Part shown: positions 28,223-37,318 of the stretch, piece after piece
How the letters are laid out: every line of letters starts with the position of its first letter
Numbering within the stretch: position 1 is the stretch's first letter
Source: Desulfomicrobium macestii
Lineage (GTDB): Bacteria > Desulfobacterota > Desulfovibrionia > Desulfovibrionales > Desulfomicrobiaceae
Assembly (NCBI RefSeq): GCF_014873765.1
Contig: NZ_JADBGG010000012.1
Coordinates: 49,586-113,585, forward strand
DNA length: 64,000 nucleotides
Reading direction: 5' to 3'
Notes under the pieces: model-generated
Told to the model about the DNA's origin: nothing
What the model saw: the letters and a program-made list of their open reading frames with translations, nothing else
The model's database searches: none
Program-made: the position numbers and the translations under genes

Positions 28223-29101
28223 ATGCACGAAGAAATCGACGCTTACCTCCAGCACCTGACCGTCATTCGCGGCTTGGCCGAAAAAACCGTCGAAGCGTAT
28301 GGTTCGGATCTGCTTTTCTTCCGGGAATTTCTCACTGATCTTGGCGGCAGCCTCGGCAAGGTCGATGAACACACCCTCTTCCTTTATATGGTGCATCTGC
28401 GGCGAAAAGGGCTCAAGAACACGTCGATGGCCCGCAACCTCTCAAGTTTGCGGGGTTTTTTCGATTTTATGGTGCAGGAGCGCCTGCTTGATTCCAGTCC
28501 CGCCGCCCTGCTGGACAGCCCCAAGCTGGTCCGCAAACTGCCCGAAGTCCTGTCCCGGGAAGAGGTCACCGCCCTTTTGAACCGCCCTGTCATGAACGTC
28601 CGCCTGGGTTTTCGGGACCGGACCATGCTTGAGCTGCTCTATGCCTGCGGGCTGCGCGTGTCCGAACTGGTCTCTCTTGCGCTCCCCGACTTCGATCCCC
28701 AGGCCGGGCTGCTGCGCGTCCTCGGCAAGGGCAGCAAGGAGCGCTATGTGCCCCTGCACGAGTCCGCGGTCAGCCTGCTGCTCGCTTACCTGCAGCACTG
28801 GCGCCCTCTTTTCGGTCCCAAGACCGACACGATATTTCTCAATCGTTCGGGTCTGGGGCTTTCCCGACAGGGCGTGTGGAAGCTCTTGAGCCGCTACGCG
28901 CTGGAGGCCGGGATAAACCGTCCGGTTTCGCCGCACACCCTGCGCCACTCCTTTGCAACGCACCTGCTCGAAGGCGGTGCCGATCTGCGCACCCTGCAGA
29001 TCCTGCTCGGCCACAGCGACATCATGGCCACGGAAATCTACACCCACGTGCAGTCCGCCCGCATGGCCGCCCTGCACCGCAAATTTCACCCCCGGTCCTG
29101 A
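28223..29101 (+). CDS. xerD: XerD-type tyrosine recombinase
   Basis: A 292-residue tyrosine recombinase of the Xer family, which resolves chromosome dimers at dif. The SAM-like N-terminal domain spans about residues 1-90. The catalytic residues are complete: arginine in CGLRVSELV, the HxxR in SPHTLRHSFATHLLEGG, histidine in LLGHSDIMAT and the nucleophile tyrosine in EIYTHV. The ATG at 28223 is chosen because the longer frame reads back into folK; its ribosome-binding site is weak. XerC and XerD are not separable with confidence from sequence alone. Confidence 0.92.
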   Translation: MHEEIDAYLQHLTVIRGLAEKTVEAYGSDLLFFREFLTDLGGSLGKVDEHTLFLYMVHLRRKGLKNTSMARNLSSLRGFFDFMVQERLLDSSPAALLDSPKLVRKLPEVLSREEVTALLNRPVMNVRLGFRDRTMLELLYACGLRVSELVSLALPDFDPQAGLLRVLGKGSKERYVPLHESAVSLLLAYLQHWRPLFGPKTDTIFLNRSGLGLSRQGVWKLLSRYALEAGINRPVSPHTLRHSFATHLLEGGADLRTLQILLGHSDIMATEIYTHVQSARMAALHRKFHPRS

Positions 29102-29102
29102 A

Positions 29103-31775
29103 ATGCCCCCCGAAACCCCTTTCAACACGGTCATCACCTGCCACGCCAACGCGGATTTCGACGCCCTGGCCGCCATGATCGCGGTCAGCAAGCTCTATCC
29201 AGGCGCCGCTCTGGTCTTCCCGGGCACCCAGGAGAGTTCGCTCAAGGATTATTTCATCCAGAGCGCCATGTATCTCTTCAATTTCAAGAGCCTCAAGGAT
29301 CTTGACCTGAATGCGGTGCGGCTTCTGGTGGTCGTGGACACCAGGCAACGCTCGCGGCTCGCGCACGTGGAGCCTCTTTTTGCCTTGCCGGACCTTCAGA
29401 TCCATCTCTACGACCACCATCCGGCCACCGATGACGCGCTCGATGCGAGCCTCGACATCTATGAGGCCTGGGGGGCGACCACGTCCATCATCGTCGCGAA
29501 ACTCAAGGAAAAAGCCCTGACGGTCAGCCCCGACGAAGCCACGATCATGGGCCTTGGCATCTTCGAGGACACGGGCGGTTTCACTTTCAAGTCAACCACC
29601 GAGCACGATTTCGAGGCCGCGGCCTGGCTTCGGACCATGGGCATGGACCTTGACGTCATCCGCGACATCATGAGCCGCGAACTGTCCACGGAACAGGTCG
29701 CCATCCTGTCCGAGCTCATCGATTCCGCCACCACCCATACCATAAACGGCGTCGACATCGTCATCGCCGAGGTCGTGCTCGACACGTATGTCGGAGATTT
29801 CGCCCTGCTCACCCACAAGCTCATGGACATGGAGAACATCCGCGTGCTCTTTGCCATCGGCCACATGGGCGACCGCATCCAGCTCGTGGCCCGCAGCAAG
29901 GTTCAGGAAGTGGATGTGGGCGTGGTCTGTTCGTCTTTCGGCGGCGGCGGCCACGCCTATGCGGCGTCGGCCTCCATCAAGGACCGCACCATTTCTCAGG
30001 TAAAGGATGAGCTTTTTGCACTACTCTATTCGCTCATAAATCCCCAGATGGTGGTCAGGGATTTCATGTCCTCGCCCGTGGTCCGCATAAAGGCCGCCCA
30101 GAGCGTGGTCCAGGCGGCGGAGGTCATGGTCCGTTACGGGCTAAAAGCCCTGCCCGTGGTCGAATACGGCGACCAGGTCTGCGGCATCATCGAGAACAGC
30201 GTGGCCGAAAAGGCCGTCGGGCACGGCCTTGGAGACGAGCGGGTCACGGAGTACATGCTCGAGGATTTTCATTTCGTGACCGAGGACCAGGACCTCTACC
30301 AGGTCATGGAGATCATCCTTGGGCATCGCCAGCGTCTGGTCCCTGTGCTGCGCGGCCAGGAACTGGTCGGGGTCATCACGCGCACGGACCTGATCAATCT
30401 CATGGTCCAGGAGCCGGCCCGCATTCCCGAGTCCCTGCTTTCGGACAAGCGCCAGGAGAAGAACATCCGCCAGATATTGCTGGAGCGCCTGCCCAAGGAC
30501 ATCGTTTCCCTGCTTCAGCTTGCCGGGCAGACCGGACAGGAGCTTGACGTAGCGGTCTACGCCGTGGGCGGATTCGTGCGCGACATGCTGCTTGGCATCC
30601 CCAACGATGACATCGATCTTGTGGTCGAAGGCGACGGCATCGCCTTTGCCCAGAATCTCGGGCGCAAGCTCGGGGCGCGGGTACGCCCACATTTGAAATT
30701 CCGCACCGCGGTGCTCATCCTGCCCGGCGGCCAGAAGATCGACGTGGCCACGGCCCGCCTCGAATACTACGAGTATCCGGCCGCCCTGCCCATCGTCGAA
30801 CTCTCGTCGCTGAAGATGGACCTGTACCGCCGCGATTTTTCCATCAACACCCTGGCCATCCACCTCTGCCCGCCCCACTTCGGGCGTCTGGTGGATTTTT
30901 TCGGAGGGCAGCAGGACATCAAGGACGGGGTCATACGGGTCCTGCATTCCCTGTCTTTCGTGGAAGACCCGACGCGGATCATCCGCGCCATCCGATTCGA
31001 GCAGCGTTTCCAGTTCAAGATCGGCGGACAGACCGAGCGGCTCATCAAAAATGCCGTGCGCCTGAACATCTTTCAGAAGCTCTCCGGAGCGCGCATCCGG
31101 CACGAACTGCGCCTTTTGGCCGAGGACAGCGCGCCGCTGGACGCCTTCATCCGTATGCGTGACCTGGGCCTTTTGCAGGAGATCCACCCCCTGCTCCATT
31201 TCCCGCAGACCAAGGAAGCCCTGCTGGAAGAGATCGAGCGGGTCATCACCTGGTACAAGCTGCTCTTCCGCGAGGAGGCCCCGGACATCTGGATCGTCTA
31301 TTTTCTCGGGCTGGTGTCGGGCTTCGACACACATCAGGTCCAGGCCCTGACCTCGCGGCTCAGGTTTCCGCCCAAGCGCATCGAACTGGTGGAGTCCACC
31401 CGTCGCCAGTTGCGCTATGTGGCCATGCAGCTGGCGCAGTGGGGAAAGAACGGTGGGTCCGCGGCCGACCTGTACGACATCCTCTCCCCCCTGTCCCTGG
31501 AGGGCCTCCTGTACACCATGGCCAAGCAGCGCAAGCTGGAGCTTAAAAAAGCCGTCTCCCACTACCTGACTCATTTGCAGGACGTGGGCATCCTGGTCAC
31601 CGGATCCGATATCAAGAAAATGGGTCTGGAACCTGGTCCCAGGTTCGCGAACATTCTGCGTGCGGTGAAGCGGGCCGTCCTGAACGGGGAAGTGCGCACC
31701 CGTGAAGATCAGCTGAAGTACGCCAGGCGTATGGCCGCATCACTCCAGGGGCAGGAGCCCAAAGCCGTTTCTTGA
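29103..31775 (+). CDS. DHH-CBS-tRNA nucleotidyltransferase fusion protein
   Basis: An 890-residue three-part protein. Residues 1-300 are a DHH/DHHA1 phosphoesterase (CHANADFDALA, DHHPATDD, GGGGHAYAAS). Residues about 315-430 are two CBS repeats (MSSPVVRIKAAQSVVQAAEV; the second ends LVGVITRTDLINLM). Residues about 480 to the end are a CCA-adding/poly(A) polymerase head and RNA-binding region (VGGFVRDMLLG, DDIDLVVEG, RRDFSINTLAI). The fusion type is known in several bacteria and in organisms that split A-adding and CC-adding activities. It starts one base after the xerD stop. tRNA 3'-end synthesis or repair is the likely role, and the DHH part may degrade oligonucleotides. Confidence 0.88.
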   Translation: MPPETPFNTVITCHANADFDALAAMIAVSKLYPGAALVFPGTQESSLKDYFIQSAMYLFNFKSLKDLDLNAVRLLVVVDTRQRSRLAHVEPLFALPDLQIHLYDHHPATDDALDASLDIYEAWGATTSIIVAKLKEKALTVSPDEATIMGLGIFEDTGGFTFKSTTEHDFEAAAWLRTMGMDLDVIRDIMSRELSTEQVAILSELIDSATTHTINGVDIVIAEVVLDTYVGDFALLTHKLMDMENIRVLFAIGHMGDRIQLVARSKVQEVDVGVVCSSFGGGGHAYAASASIKDRTISQVKDELFALLYSLINPQMVVRDFMSSPVVRIKAAQSVVQAAEVMVRYGLKALPVVEYGDQVCGIIENSVAEKAVGHGLGDERVTEYMLEDFHFVTEDQDLYQVMEIILGHRQRLVPVLRGQELVGVITRTDLINLMVQEPARIPESLLSDKRQEKNIRQILLERLPKDIVSLLQLAGQTGQELDVAVYAVGGFVRDMLLGIPNDDIDLVVEGDGIAFAQNLGRKLGARVRPHLKFRTAVLILPGGQKIDVATARLEYYEYPAALPIVELSSLKMDLYRRDFSINTLAIHLCPPHFGRLVDFFGGQQDIKDGVIRVLHSLSFVEDPTRIIRAIRFEQRFQFKIGGQTERLIKNAVRLNIFQKLSGARIRHELRLLAEDSAPLDAFIRMRDLGLLQEIHPLLHFPQTKEALLEEIERVITWYKLLFREEAPDIWIVYFLGLVSGFDTHQVQALTSRLRFPPKRIELVESTRRQLRYVAMQLAQWGKNGGSAADLYDILSPLSLEGLLYTMAKQRKLELKKAVSHYLTHLQDVGILVTGSDIKKMGLEPGPRFANILRAVKRAVLNGEVRTREDQLKYARRMAASLQGQEPKAVS

Positions 31776-31868
31776 CCAAAGCGGGGCAATTCTTTAACGA
31801 TTTTATGTCATTTTGGTCTGTCGGACAATTTTTCGGGAAATCATCATTTTACCAGCTCTGGAGGACGT

Positions 31869-32609
31869 ATGCGTACACGGATTGCACTTGTTTTGCTGGC
31901 TCTTTTGCTCATGGCCGGAAATGCCCTGGCCAAGGATGTCGTTTTTGCGGTGGATGCCACCTATCCGCCCATGGAAATGATCGACGCCGACAAGAACATC
32001 GTCGGTTTTGGTCCCGAGGTCGTTATCGCCATGGGCAAGGCCGGCGGATTCAACCCGATTCTCAAGAACACCGCATGGGACGGCATCTTCGCGGGACTTG
32101 CTTCCGGCAAGTACGACGCCATCGCCTCCTCGGTCTCCATCACCGACGAGCGCAAGCAGAACATGGATTTTTCCGATCCCTATTTTGAAGTGAAGCAGGG
32201 CGTCATCGTGCCCAAGGGCTCGGGCATCGCTTCCGTTGCCGACCTTGCCGGCAAGACCGTTGCCTCCCAGATGGGCACCACCGGCTACTTTCTGTGCAAG
32301 AAGATCGAAGGCGCCACCGCCAAGTCCTATGACGAGATCGGCCTGGCCGTGGAAGATCTCTACAACGGCCGTATCGATGCCGTCATCGCCGACGACGCCG
32401 TCGCCTCCAACTACGCACTGCAGCATGAGCAGTATTCCCAGAAGCTGACCCTGGCCTTTCTGATCGCCCCCGAATCCCCGGAATACCTGGGTTTTGCCGT
32501 GAACAAGGGCAACAAGGAAATCGTCGATCTGATCAACTCCTCCCTGGCCGCCATCAAGGCCAGCGGCGAGTACGACAAGATCTACGCAAAATGGTTCGGA
32601 GCCAAATAA
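31869..32609 (+). CDS. polar amino-acid ABC transporter periplasmic binding protein
   Basis: A 246-residue family-3 solute-binding protein. The signal peptide is IALVLLALLLMAGNALA, with cleavage before KDVVF. Family motifs include GFGPEVVIAMGKAGG, AIASSVSITDERK and ADLAGKTVASQMGTTG. It should deliver a polar amino acid to the permease and ATPase encoded next; the exact substrate cannot be read from sequence. A hairpin terminator separates it from the permease gene, as often seen where binding protein is made in excess. Confidence 0.92.
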   Translation: MRTRIALVLLALLLMAGNALAKDVVFAVDATYPPMEMIDADKNIVGFGPEVVIAMGKAGGFNPILKNTAWDGIFAGLASGKYDAIASSVSITDERKQNMDFSDPYFEVKQGVIVPKGSGIASVADLAGKTVASQMGTTGYFLCKKIEGATAKSYDEIGLAVEDLYNGRIDAVIADDAVASNYALQHEQYSQKLTLAFLIAPESPEYLGFAVNKGNKEIVDLINSSLAAIKASGEYDKIYAKWFGAK

Positions 32610-32616
32610 TGTCATG

Positions 32617-32650
32617 ACCGGGGCAAACGCCCCGGTTTTCCTTTTTTTTC
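32617..32650 (+). terminator. intra-operon terminator/attenuator after the binding-protein gene
   Basis: ACCGGGGC and GCCCCGGT form an 8-bp stem with a 4-nt loop, followed by TTTCCTTTTTTTT. It lies inside the ABC-transporter operon and probably lowers expression of the downstream genes relative to the binding protein. Confidence 0.8.
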
Positions 32651-32672
32651 AGCGATTACGACAAGGCCAGTC

Positions 32673-33479
32673 ATGAACCCACAATATTCCACAAAAGCTG
32701 TCAAGATCGACATCGGCGACGGCGCGGCCATCCCCCTGAAAAAGGACTCGGGCCTCTTCAACGCATGGTGGCTCACCTTTTTCGGCGCCATCGGCATCAT
32801 CATCTATCTGTGCGTGACACAGCCCGAGCCATACTGGCGGATTCTGCAATTTCTTCCCGACGGCGTCCTGGTCACCTTCCAGGTCACGTTCCTGTCCATC
32901 ATGCTTTCCCTTGTGCTTGGGCTCATTACAGGTCTTGGCCGGCTGTCTCGCAACAAGGTCCTGAACCTGATCGCCTCGACCTACGTGGAAGTCATCCGAG
33001 GAATCCCGCTCCTGGTGCAGCTGTTCTACATCTATTTCGCCCTGGGACGGCTTGAGCTCTTCAAGGATCTTCCGCCCATGGCCGCGGCTGTGCTCGCCAT
33101 GGGCATCTGTTACGGCGCCTACATGGGCGAGGTATTCCGGGCAGGCATCGACTCCATCGACAAGGGACAGGCCGAAGCGGCCAGATCCCTGGGTTTCAAT
33201 CGTCTCCAGACCATGATGTACGTAGTCCTGCCTCAGGCCTGGCGGACCATCCTGCCGCCGGTGGGCAACGAGTTCATCGCTCTTTTGAAAGACAGCTCCC
33301 TGGTCTCCATTCTGGCCGTGTCGGACCTGTTGCGCCGAGGCCGGGAATTCGCCAGCGAATCCTTTCTGTACTTCGAGGCTTACACAATGGTGGCCCTTGT
33401 CTATCTGGTCATCACGCTCTTCTTGTCCAAGGCCGTCAGTAAAATGGAGCAGAGGTTGAATTATTATGAACGGGACTAG
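32673..33479 (+). CDS. polar amino-acid ABC transporter permease
   Basis: A 268-residue permease of the HisM/GlnP type. The N-terminal 60 residues hold a cytoplasmic stretch and one helix. The conserved region [19 protein letters not shown] and the EAA loop ([12 protein letters not shown], then [18 protein letters not shown]) follow. It probably forms a homodimer, because only one permease gene is present. It overlaps the ATPase gene by 14 nt. Confidence 0.92.
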   Translation: MNPQYSTKAVKIDIGDGAAIPLKKDSGLFNAWWLTFFGAIGIIIYLCVTQPEPYWRILQFLPDGVLVTFQVTFLSIMLSLVLGLITGLGRLSRNKVLNLIASTYVEVIRGIPLLVQLFYIYFALGRLELFKDLPPMAAAVLAMGICYGAYMGEVFRAGIDSIDKGQAEAARSLGFNRLQTMMYVVLPQAWRTILPPVGNEFIALLKDSSLVSILAVSDLLRRGREFASESFLYFEAYTMVALVYLVITLFLSKAVSKMEQRLNYYERD

Positions 33480-34206
33480 GCCCATCATCGAAATCAAGAA
33501 CGTCTACAAGTTCTTTGGCCAGTTGCAGGCATTAAACGACGTCAGCCTGTCCATCAATTCCGGAGAAAAGGTGGTCATCATCGGTCCCAGCGGATCGGGA
33601 AAGTCCACCCTGCTGCGTTCCATCAACCGCCTCGAAACCATTGACAGCGGAAGCATCGTGGTCGACGGACAGGATATCAACGCCAAGGATAACGATATCA
33701 ACCTGATCCGCCAGGAGCTGGGCATGGTTTTCCAGAGCTTCAATCTGTTTCCGCACAAGACGGTGCTTGGCAACCTGACCATGGCACCCATGAAGCTGAA
33801 AAAAGTGCCGGAGCTTGAGGCCAAGAAACGGGCTCTCGCCCTGCTCGACAAAGTCGGCATCCGGGAGAAGGCCGAGGTTTATCCAGCCATGCTTTCCGGC
33901 GGGCAGCAGCAGCGCGTGGCCATTGCCCGGGCGCTGGCCATGAACCCCAAGATCATGCTCTTCGACGAGCCGACCTCCGCCCTGGACCCCGAGATGATCG
34001 GTGAGGTCCTGGACGTCATGGTCACCCTGGCCAGAGAGGGCATGACCATGGTCGTCGTGACCCACGAGATGGGTTTTGCCCGCGAAGTGGCGGACCGGGT
34101 CATCTTCATGGATCACGGCCAGATCGTCGAGACCGGAACTCCGGAGCATTTCTTCACCAGCCCCGAACATCCGCGCACCAAAAAATTCCTGAGCCAGATC
34201 CTGTAG
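33466..34206 (+). CDS. polar amino-acid ABC transporter ATP-binding protein
   Basis: A 246-residue ATPase of the GlnQ/HisP class with all motifs canonical: Walker [11 protein letters not shown]-loop FQSFNLFPH, signature [16 protein letters not shown], Walker [15 protein letters not shown] and H-loop [10 protein letters not shown]. It is the third component of the importer and is followed 2 bp later by the HIT-family gene. Confidence 0.95.
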   Translation: MNGTRPIIEIKNVYKFFGQLQALNDVSLSINSGEKVVIIGPSGSGKSTLLRSINRLETIDSGSIVVDGQDINAKDNDINLIRQELGMVFQSFNLFPHKTVLGNLTMAPMKLKKVPELEAKKRALALLDKVGIREKAEVYPAMLSGGQQQRVAIARALAMNPKIMLFDEPTSALDPEMIGEVLDVMVTLAREGMTMVVVTHEMGFAREVADRVIFMDHGQIVETGTPEHFFTSPEHPRTKKFLSQIL

Positions 34207-34208
34207 AC

Positions 34209-34697
34209 ATGAAAACACTGCACGCGCCATGGCGCATCAACTACATTCTCGGCCCAAAGCCCGACAGCTGCGTCTTCTGCCTGCCCGAATCCACGGACGG
34301 CGACGAGGATCGCTTCGTACTGCACCGCGCCGAGAACTGTTTCGTCATCATGAACATCTTTCCCTACTCCAGCGGGCACCTCATGGTCACCCCGTATCGA
34401 CACGTCAGCAACATCACCGAGCTCGACACGAGGGAAAGTCATGAGATCATGGACTATGTACAAAAGTGCTCTTTTATCTTAGAGCAGGCTTTCAATCCGC
34501 ACGGAATCAACATCGGCGTGAACATCGGCGAGGCGGCCGGCGCCGGGATCAAGGAGCATCTTCATGTGCACCTTGTGCCGCGCTGGAACGGAGACCACTC
34601 CTTCATGGCCGTCATGTCGGAAACAAGCGTTCTGCCCGAGCATCTGCGCTCGACATACAAGCGCTTGAAGCCCTATTTCAACAACCTTCAACGGTAG
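34209..34697 (+). CDS. HIT-family nucleotide hydrolase/phosphorylase
   Basis: A 162-residue histidine-triad protein. The triad motif HLHVHLVPRW is near residue 118, and an N-terminal cysteine pair (CVFC, near residue 21) resembles bacterial zinc-binding HIT proteins of the Ap4A phosphorylase type. Such enzymes act on dinucleoside polyphosphates or other nucleotide conjugates. It begins 2 bp after the ABC ATPase gene and ends 11 bp before lapA, so it belongs to the same transcript by spacing, although its function seems unrelated. Confidence 0.9.
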   Translation: MKTLHAPWRINYILGPKPDSCVFCLPESTDGDEDRFVLHRAENCFVIMNIFPYSSGHLMVTPYRHVSNITELDTRESHEIMDYVQKCSFILEQAFNPHGINIGVNIGEAAGAGIKEHLHVHLVPRWNGDHSFMAVMSETSVLPEHLRSTYKRLKPYFNNLQR

Positions 34698-34708
34698 AGG
34701 TGATACGG

Positions 34709-35056
34709 ATGCGATATCTCAAAGTGCTGGGCCTGGTAGCCCTTTTCTTTTTCTCCATGCTCTTCTTTGTTCAGAACCATGACATCCTGATTCAGGAACT
34801 GGCGCTGGAGCTCAAGGTTTTCGGCTGGCACTACCAGACCGAGGCTGTGCCCTTCTACCTGATCATCCTCATGGCTTTCGTGATCGGTTCCCTGCTCTGC
34901 ACGTTCTATTTCTTCCTGGAAAAAATCCGCCTGTCCAAGCAGTGCCGCCAGTACAAGAAGGAAATGGACGCCCTGGAGCGTGAAGTCGCATCCCTGCGTC
35001 CCAAGACCATGGATGAGTACACCACCCCGGAATCCACCGAAAACATCCAGAACTAG
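34709..35056 (+). CDS. lapA: LapA-domain membrane protein
   Basis: A 115-residue protein with two hydrophobic segments (about residues 5-22 and 50-73), separated by an amphipathic loop with QNHDILIQELAL, and a cytoplasmic coiled-coil tail. This is the LapA (YciS, DUF1049) layout. In E. coli LapA works with LapB in controlling lipopolysaccharide synthesis through FtsH and LpxC. The true start is the ATG at 34709 (GAGG upstream). lapB lies two genes downstream, with an epimerase between, which supports the call. Confidence 0.8.
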   Translation: MRYLKVLGLVALFFFSMLFFVQNHDILIQELALELKVFGWHYQTEAVPFYLIILMAFVIGSLLCTFYFFLEKIRLSKQCRQYKKEMDALEREVASLRPKTMDEYTTPESTENIQN

Positions 35057-35093
35057 CACATCTGGAACGATCCGTCGTCCACTCTGCTGTCGT

Positions 35094-35131
35094 GCGTCCC
35101 AAGGATCATCCCTTCGGGACGCAATTTTTTT
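35094..35131 (+). terminator. Rho-independent terminator after lapA
   Basis: GCGTCCC-AAGG and CCTT-CGGGACGC form an interrupted 11-bp stem followed by AATTTTTTT. It ends the ABC/HIT/lapA transcription unit. Confidence 0.8.
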
Positions 35132-35149
35132 CCTCATACCGGGTAGCTC

Positions 35150-36169
35150 ATGCATAACAAAACACTCACCGCTCTTGAATCCAAACGCCACTGGCTCATC
35201 ACCGGCGTTGCCGGTTTCATCGGCTCCAATCTGCTGGAAACCCTGCTGCGCCACGATCAGCAGGTCACGGGACTGGACAATTTTTCCACCGGCCACAGGC
35301 ACAATCTAGGCGAAGTCCAGGGCAGCATGACTCCCGAACAGTGGGCCCGCTTCCGCTTCATCGAAGGCGATATCCGGGACCTGCCCACCTGCATGGAAGC
35401 CTGCCGGGGCGTGGACTACGTCCTGCATCAGGCCGCGCTCGGCTCGGTGCCCCGCTCCATCGTCGATCCCCTGCTGACCAACGCCAACAACGTGACCGGC
35501 TTTCTGAACATGCTCGTCGCCGCCAAGGACAGCAAGGTCACGCGCTTCGTGTATGCGGCCTCAAGCTCCACCTATGGCGATCATCCCGGCCTGCCCAAGG
35601 TCGAGGAGACCATCGGCAAGCCGCTGTCTCCCTACGCCGTGACCAAGTACGTCAACGAGCTCTACGCCGAGGTGTTTTTAAAGACCTACGGCATGGACAG
35701 CGTGGGCCTGCGCTACTTCAACGTCTTCGGAAAGCGGCAGGATCCCGAGGGCGCCTACGCGGCGGTCATCCCCAAATGGTTCGCGGGGCTGCTGCGTGAA
35801 GAGACCGTGTGGATCAACGGCGACGGCGAAACGAGCCGCGACTTCTGCTTCATCGACAATTGCGTGCAGGCCAACATCCTGGCAGCATGCGCCACGGCTC
35901 CTGAAGTGGCCGGGAGCGTGTTCAACGTCGCCTTTGGCCAGCGCACCACCCTTGGCGAGCTTTTTTATCTCATCCGCGACGAGGCCGCCAAGTTCAAGCC
36001 GGCCTGCGCCGAAGCGCAGCCCTCGCACAGGGATTTCCGGGCCGGGGATGTGCGCCATTCCCTGGCGGATATTTCCAGGAGCCGCCGGCTGCTCGGCTAC
36101 GACCCTGCCTTTGGCGTCCGCGACGGACTGGCCCGGGCCGGAGAGTGGTACGCCCGGCACCTGGGCTGA
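35150..36169 (+). CDS. NAD-dependent UDP-sugar 4-epimerase family protein
   Basis: A 339-residue extended short-chain dehydrogenase. The Rossmann motif [15 protein letters not shown] is at about residues 19-33, the active-site SSS and YxxxK are in AASSSTYGD and YAVTK, and [21 protein letters not shown] is typical of UDP-GlcNAc/GalNAc 4-epimerases of the WbpP/TviC group. It should make a UDP-sugar for surface polysaccharide. It lies between lapA and lapB, matching an envelope role. The specific substrate is inferred. Confidence 0.85.
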   Translation: MHNKTLTALESKRHWLITGVAGFIGSNLLETLLRHDQQVTGLDNFSTGHRHNLGEVQGSMTPEQWARFRFIEGDIRDLPTCMEACRGVDYVLHQAALGSVPRSIVDPLLTNANNVTGFLNMLVAAKDSKVTRFVYAASSSTYGDHPGLPKVEETIGKPLSPYAVTKYVNELYAEVFLKTYGMDSVGLRYFNVFGKRQDPEGAYAAVIPKWFAGLLREETVWINGDGETSRDFCFIDNCVQANILAACATAPEVAGSVFNVAFGQRTTLGELFYLIRDEAAKFKPACAEAQPSHRDFRAGDVRHSLADISRSRRLLGYDPAFGVRDGLARAGEWYARHLG

Positions 36170-36223
36170 TTGATTGAAAAATTACAACGAGTTGGACTGC
36201 AAAAAAACGTTGGGGGCAAACAA

Positions 36224-37318
36224 ATGCAATGGCTAAGGTCCCTCCTGGGACTGCGCGACGACCACGCCGACCTCTTTTCGCCCGTGCCGCCCAATCCGGC
36301 CCTGGACGCCCTGGCCGCCATCGACGACCTTTCGCGGGCCATGCGCAACCATCATGGAGCGATCGAGATCTGCTCGGCACTGGGCAACCTCTACCGCATG
36401 CGCGGGGAGCTTGACCGGGCCATTCAAATGCGCAGCTCCCTTCTGCAACGCGCGGATCTCGGCCGCGAGGATCAGTCCCGGATCTATTTCGAGCTCGGCC
36501 GCGACTATTCCCGGGCGGGCATCCTCGACCGCGCCCAGGAGGCCCTGCGCAAATGTCGCGATATCGGCGGCGACAATCCCGCCCTGGAGCTGGAGCTGGC
36601 CCTTCTGCACGCCAAGGGCGGGGATTTTCTGGCCGCCAGCCGTCAATACAGGAAAATGGGACTCGATCTGCAGGCTGCGCATTACCTGGTCCGGGCCGCC
36701 ACGACCGGAACCGAGGCCGCTGACCAGGGCCTGTTGGCGGAAGCCCGGGAGATCTATCCCGCCTCTCCCGAGGCCTGGCTGGAAGGGATCATGTTTCAGA
36801 TCAGCCGCGAATCCTGGGACGATGTCATCGCGCTGCTCGACCAGGGACTGGGATCGGTCGGCACGCATCTGGGCTTCGTGCTGCTCGATCCCCTGCTCGA
36901 CTACGAGGATTCGGGCGTGCCGGTGAAGGCCATCCTGCCCGCGGCGCATCTGGACGCCTTGCTGGCCGTCATTGACAGGCACCCTCCGGAACTTGCCCCG
37001 CTGCATTACGCCGGATGCCTGCTGCGCGCCCACGGCCGCGTCGAGGAGGCCAAGACCTGGCAGGAGAAAACCCTGCTCATGAGTCCGGCCTTCTGGCCTG
37101 CCCGCCTGGAGCTTCTGACCATGTCCCTGCCCGAGCAGCAGATGACTCCGGTGTTCGAGTTTCAGCTGGAATTCCTGCTGCGCCGCGCACGCGAGGCGAA
37201 ACGCTTTGTTTGCGCCCGCTGCGGATTGAAACGCGGCCAGATCTTCTTCTGCTGTCCCAAGTGCATGTCCTGGCACTCCATAACCATCCGCCAGCTCCTC
37301 AGCGACGAAGCGTCATGA
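36224..37318 (+). CDS. lapB: LapB-like TPR protein with C-terminal rubredoxin-like zinc ribbon
   Basis: A 364-residue protein of TPR-like helical repeats ending in a four-cysteine metal-binding ribbon (CARCG, then CPKC followed by WHSI), the hallmark of LapB/YciM. LapB regulates lipopolysaccharide synthesis by steering LpxC to the FtsH protease. E. coli LapB has an N-terminal membrane helix; this protein begins MQWLRSLLGLRDD without a clear one. The ATG at 36224 is preferred over a TTG at 36170 because GGGGG lies upstream. It overlaps mutS by 4 nt. Confidence 0.8.
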   Translation: MQWLRSLLGLRDDHADLFSPVPPNPALDALAAIDDLSRAMRNHHGAIEICSALGNLYRMRGELDRAIQMRSSLLQRADLGREDQSRIYFELGRDYSRAGILDRAQEALRKCRDIGGDNPALELELALLHAKGGDFLAASRQYRKMGLDLQAAHYLVRAATTGTEAADQGLLAEAREIYPASPEAWLEGIMFQISRESWDDVIALLDQGLGSVGTHLGFVLLDPLLDYEDSGVPVKAILPAAHLDALLAVIDRHPPELAPLHYAGCLLRAHGRVEEAKTWQEKTLLMSPAFWPARLELLTMSLPEQQMTPVFEFQLEFLLRRAREAKRFVCARCGLKRGQIFFCCPKCMSWHSITIRQLLSDEAS

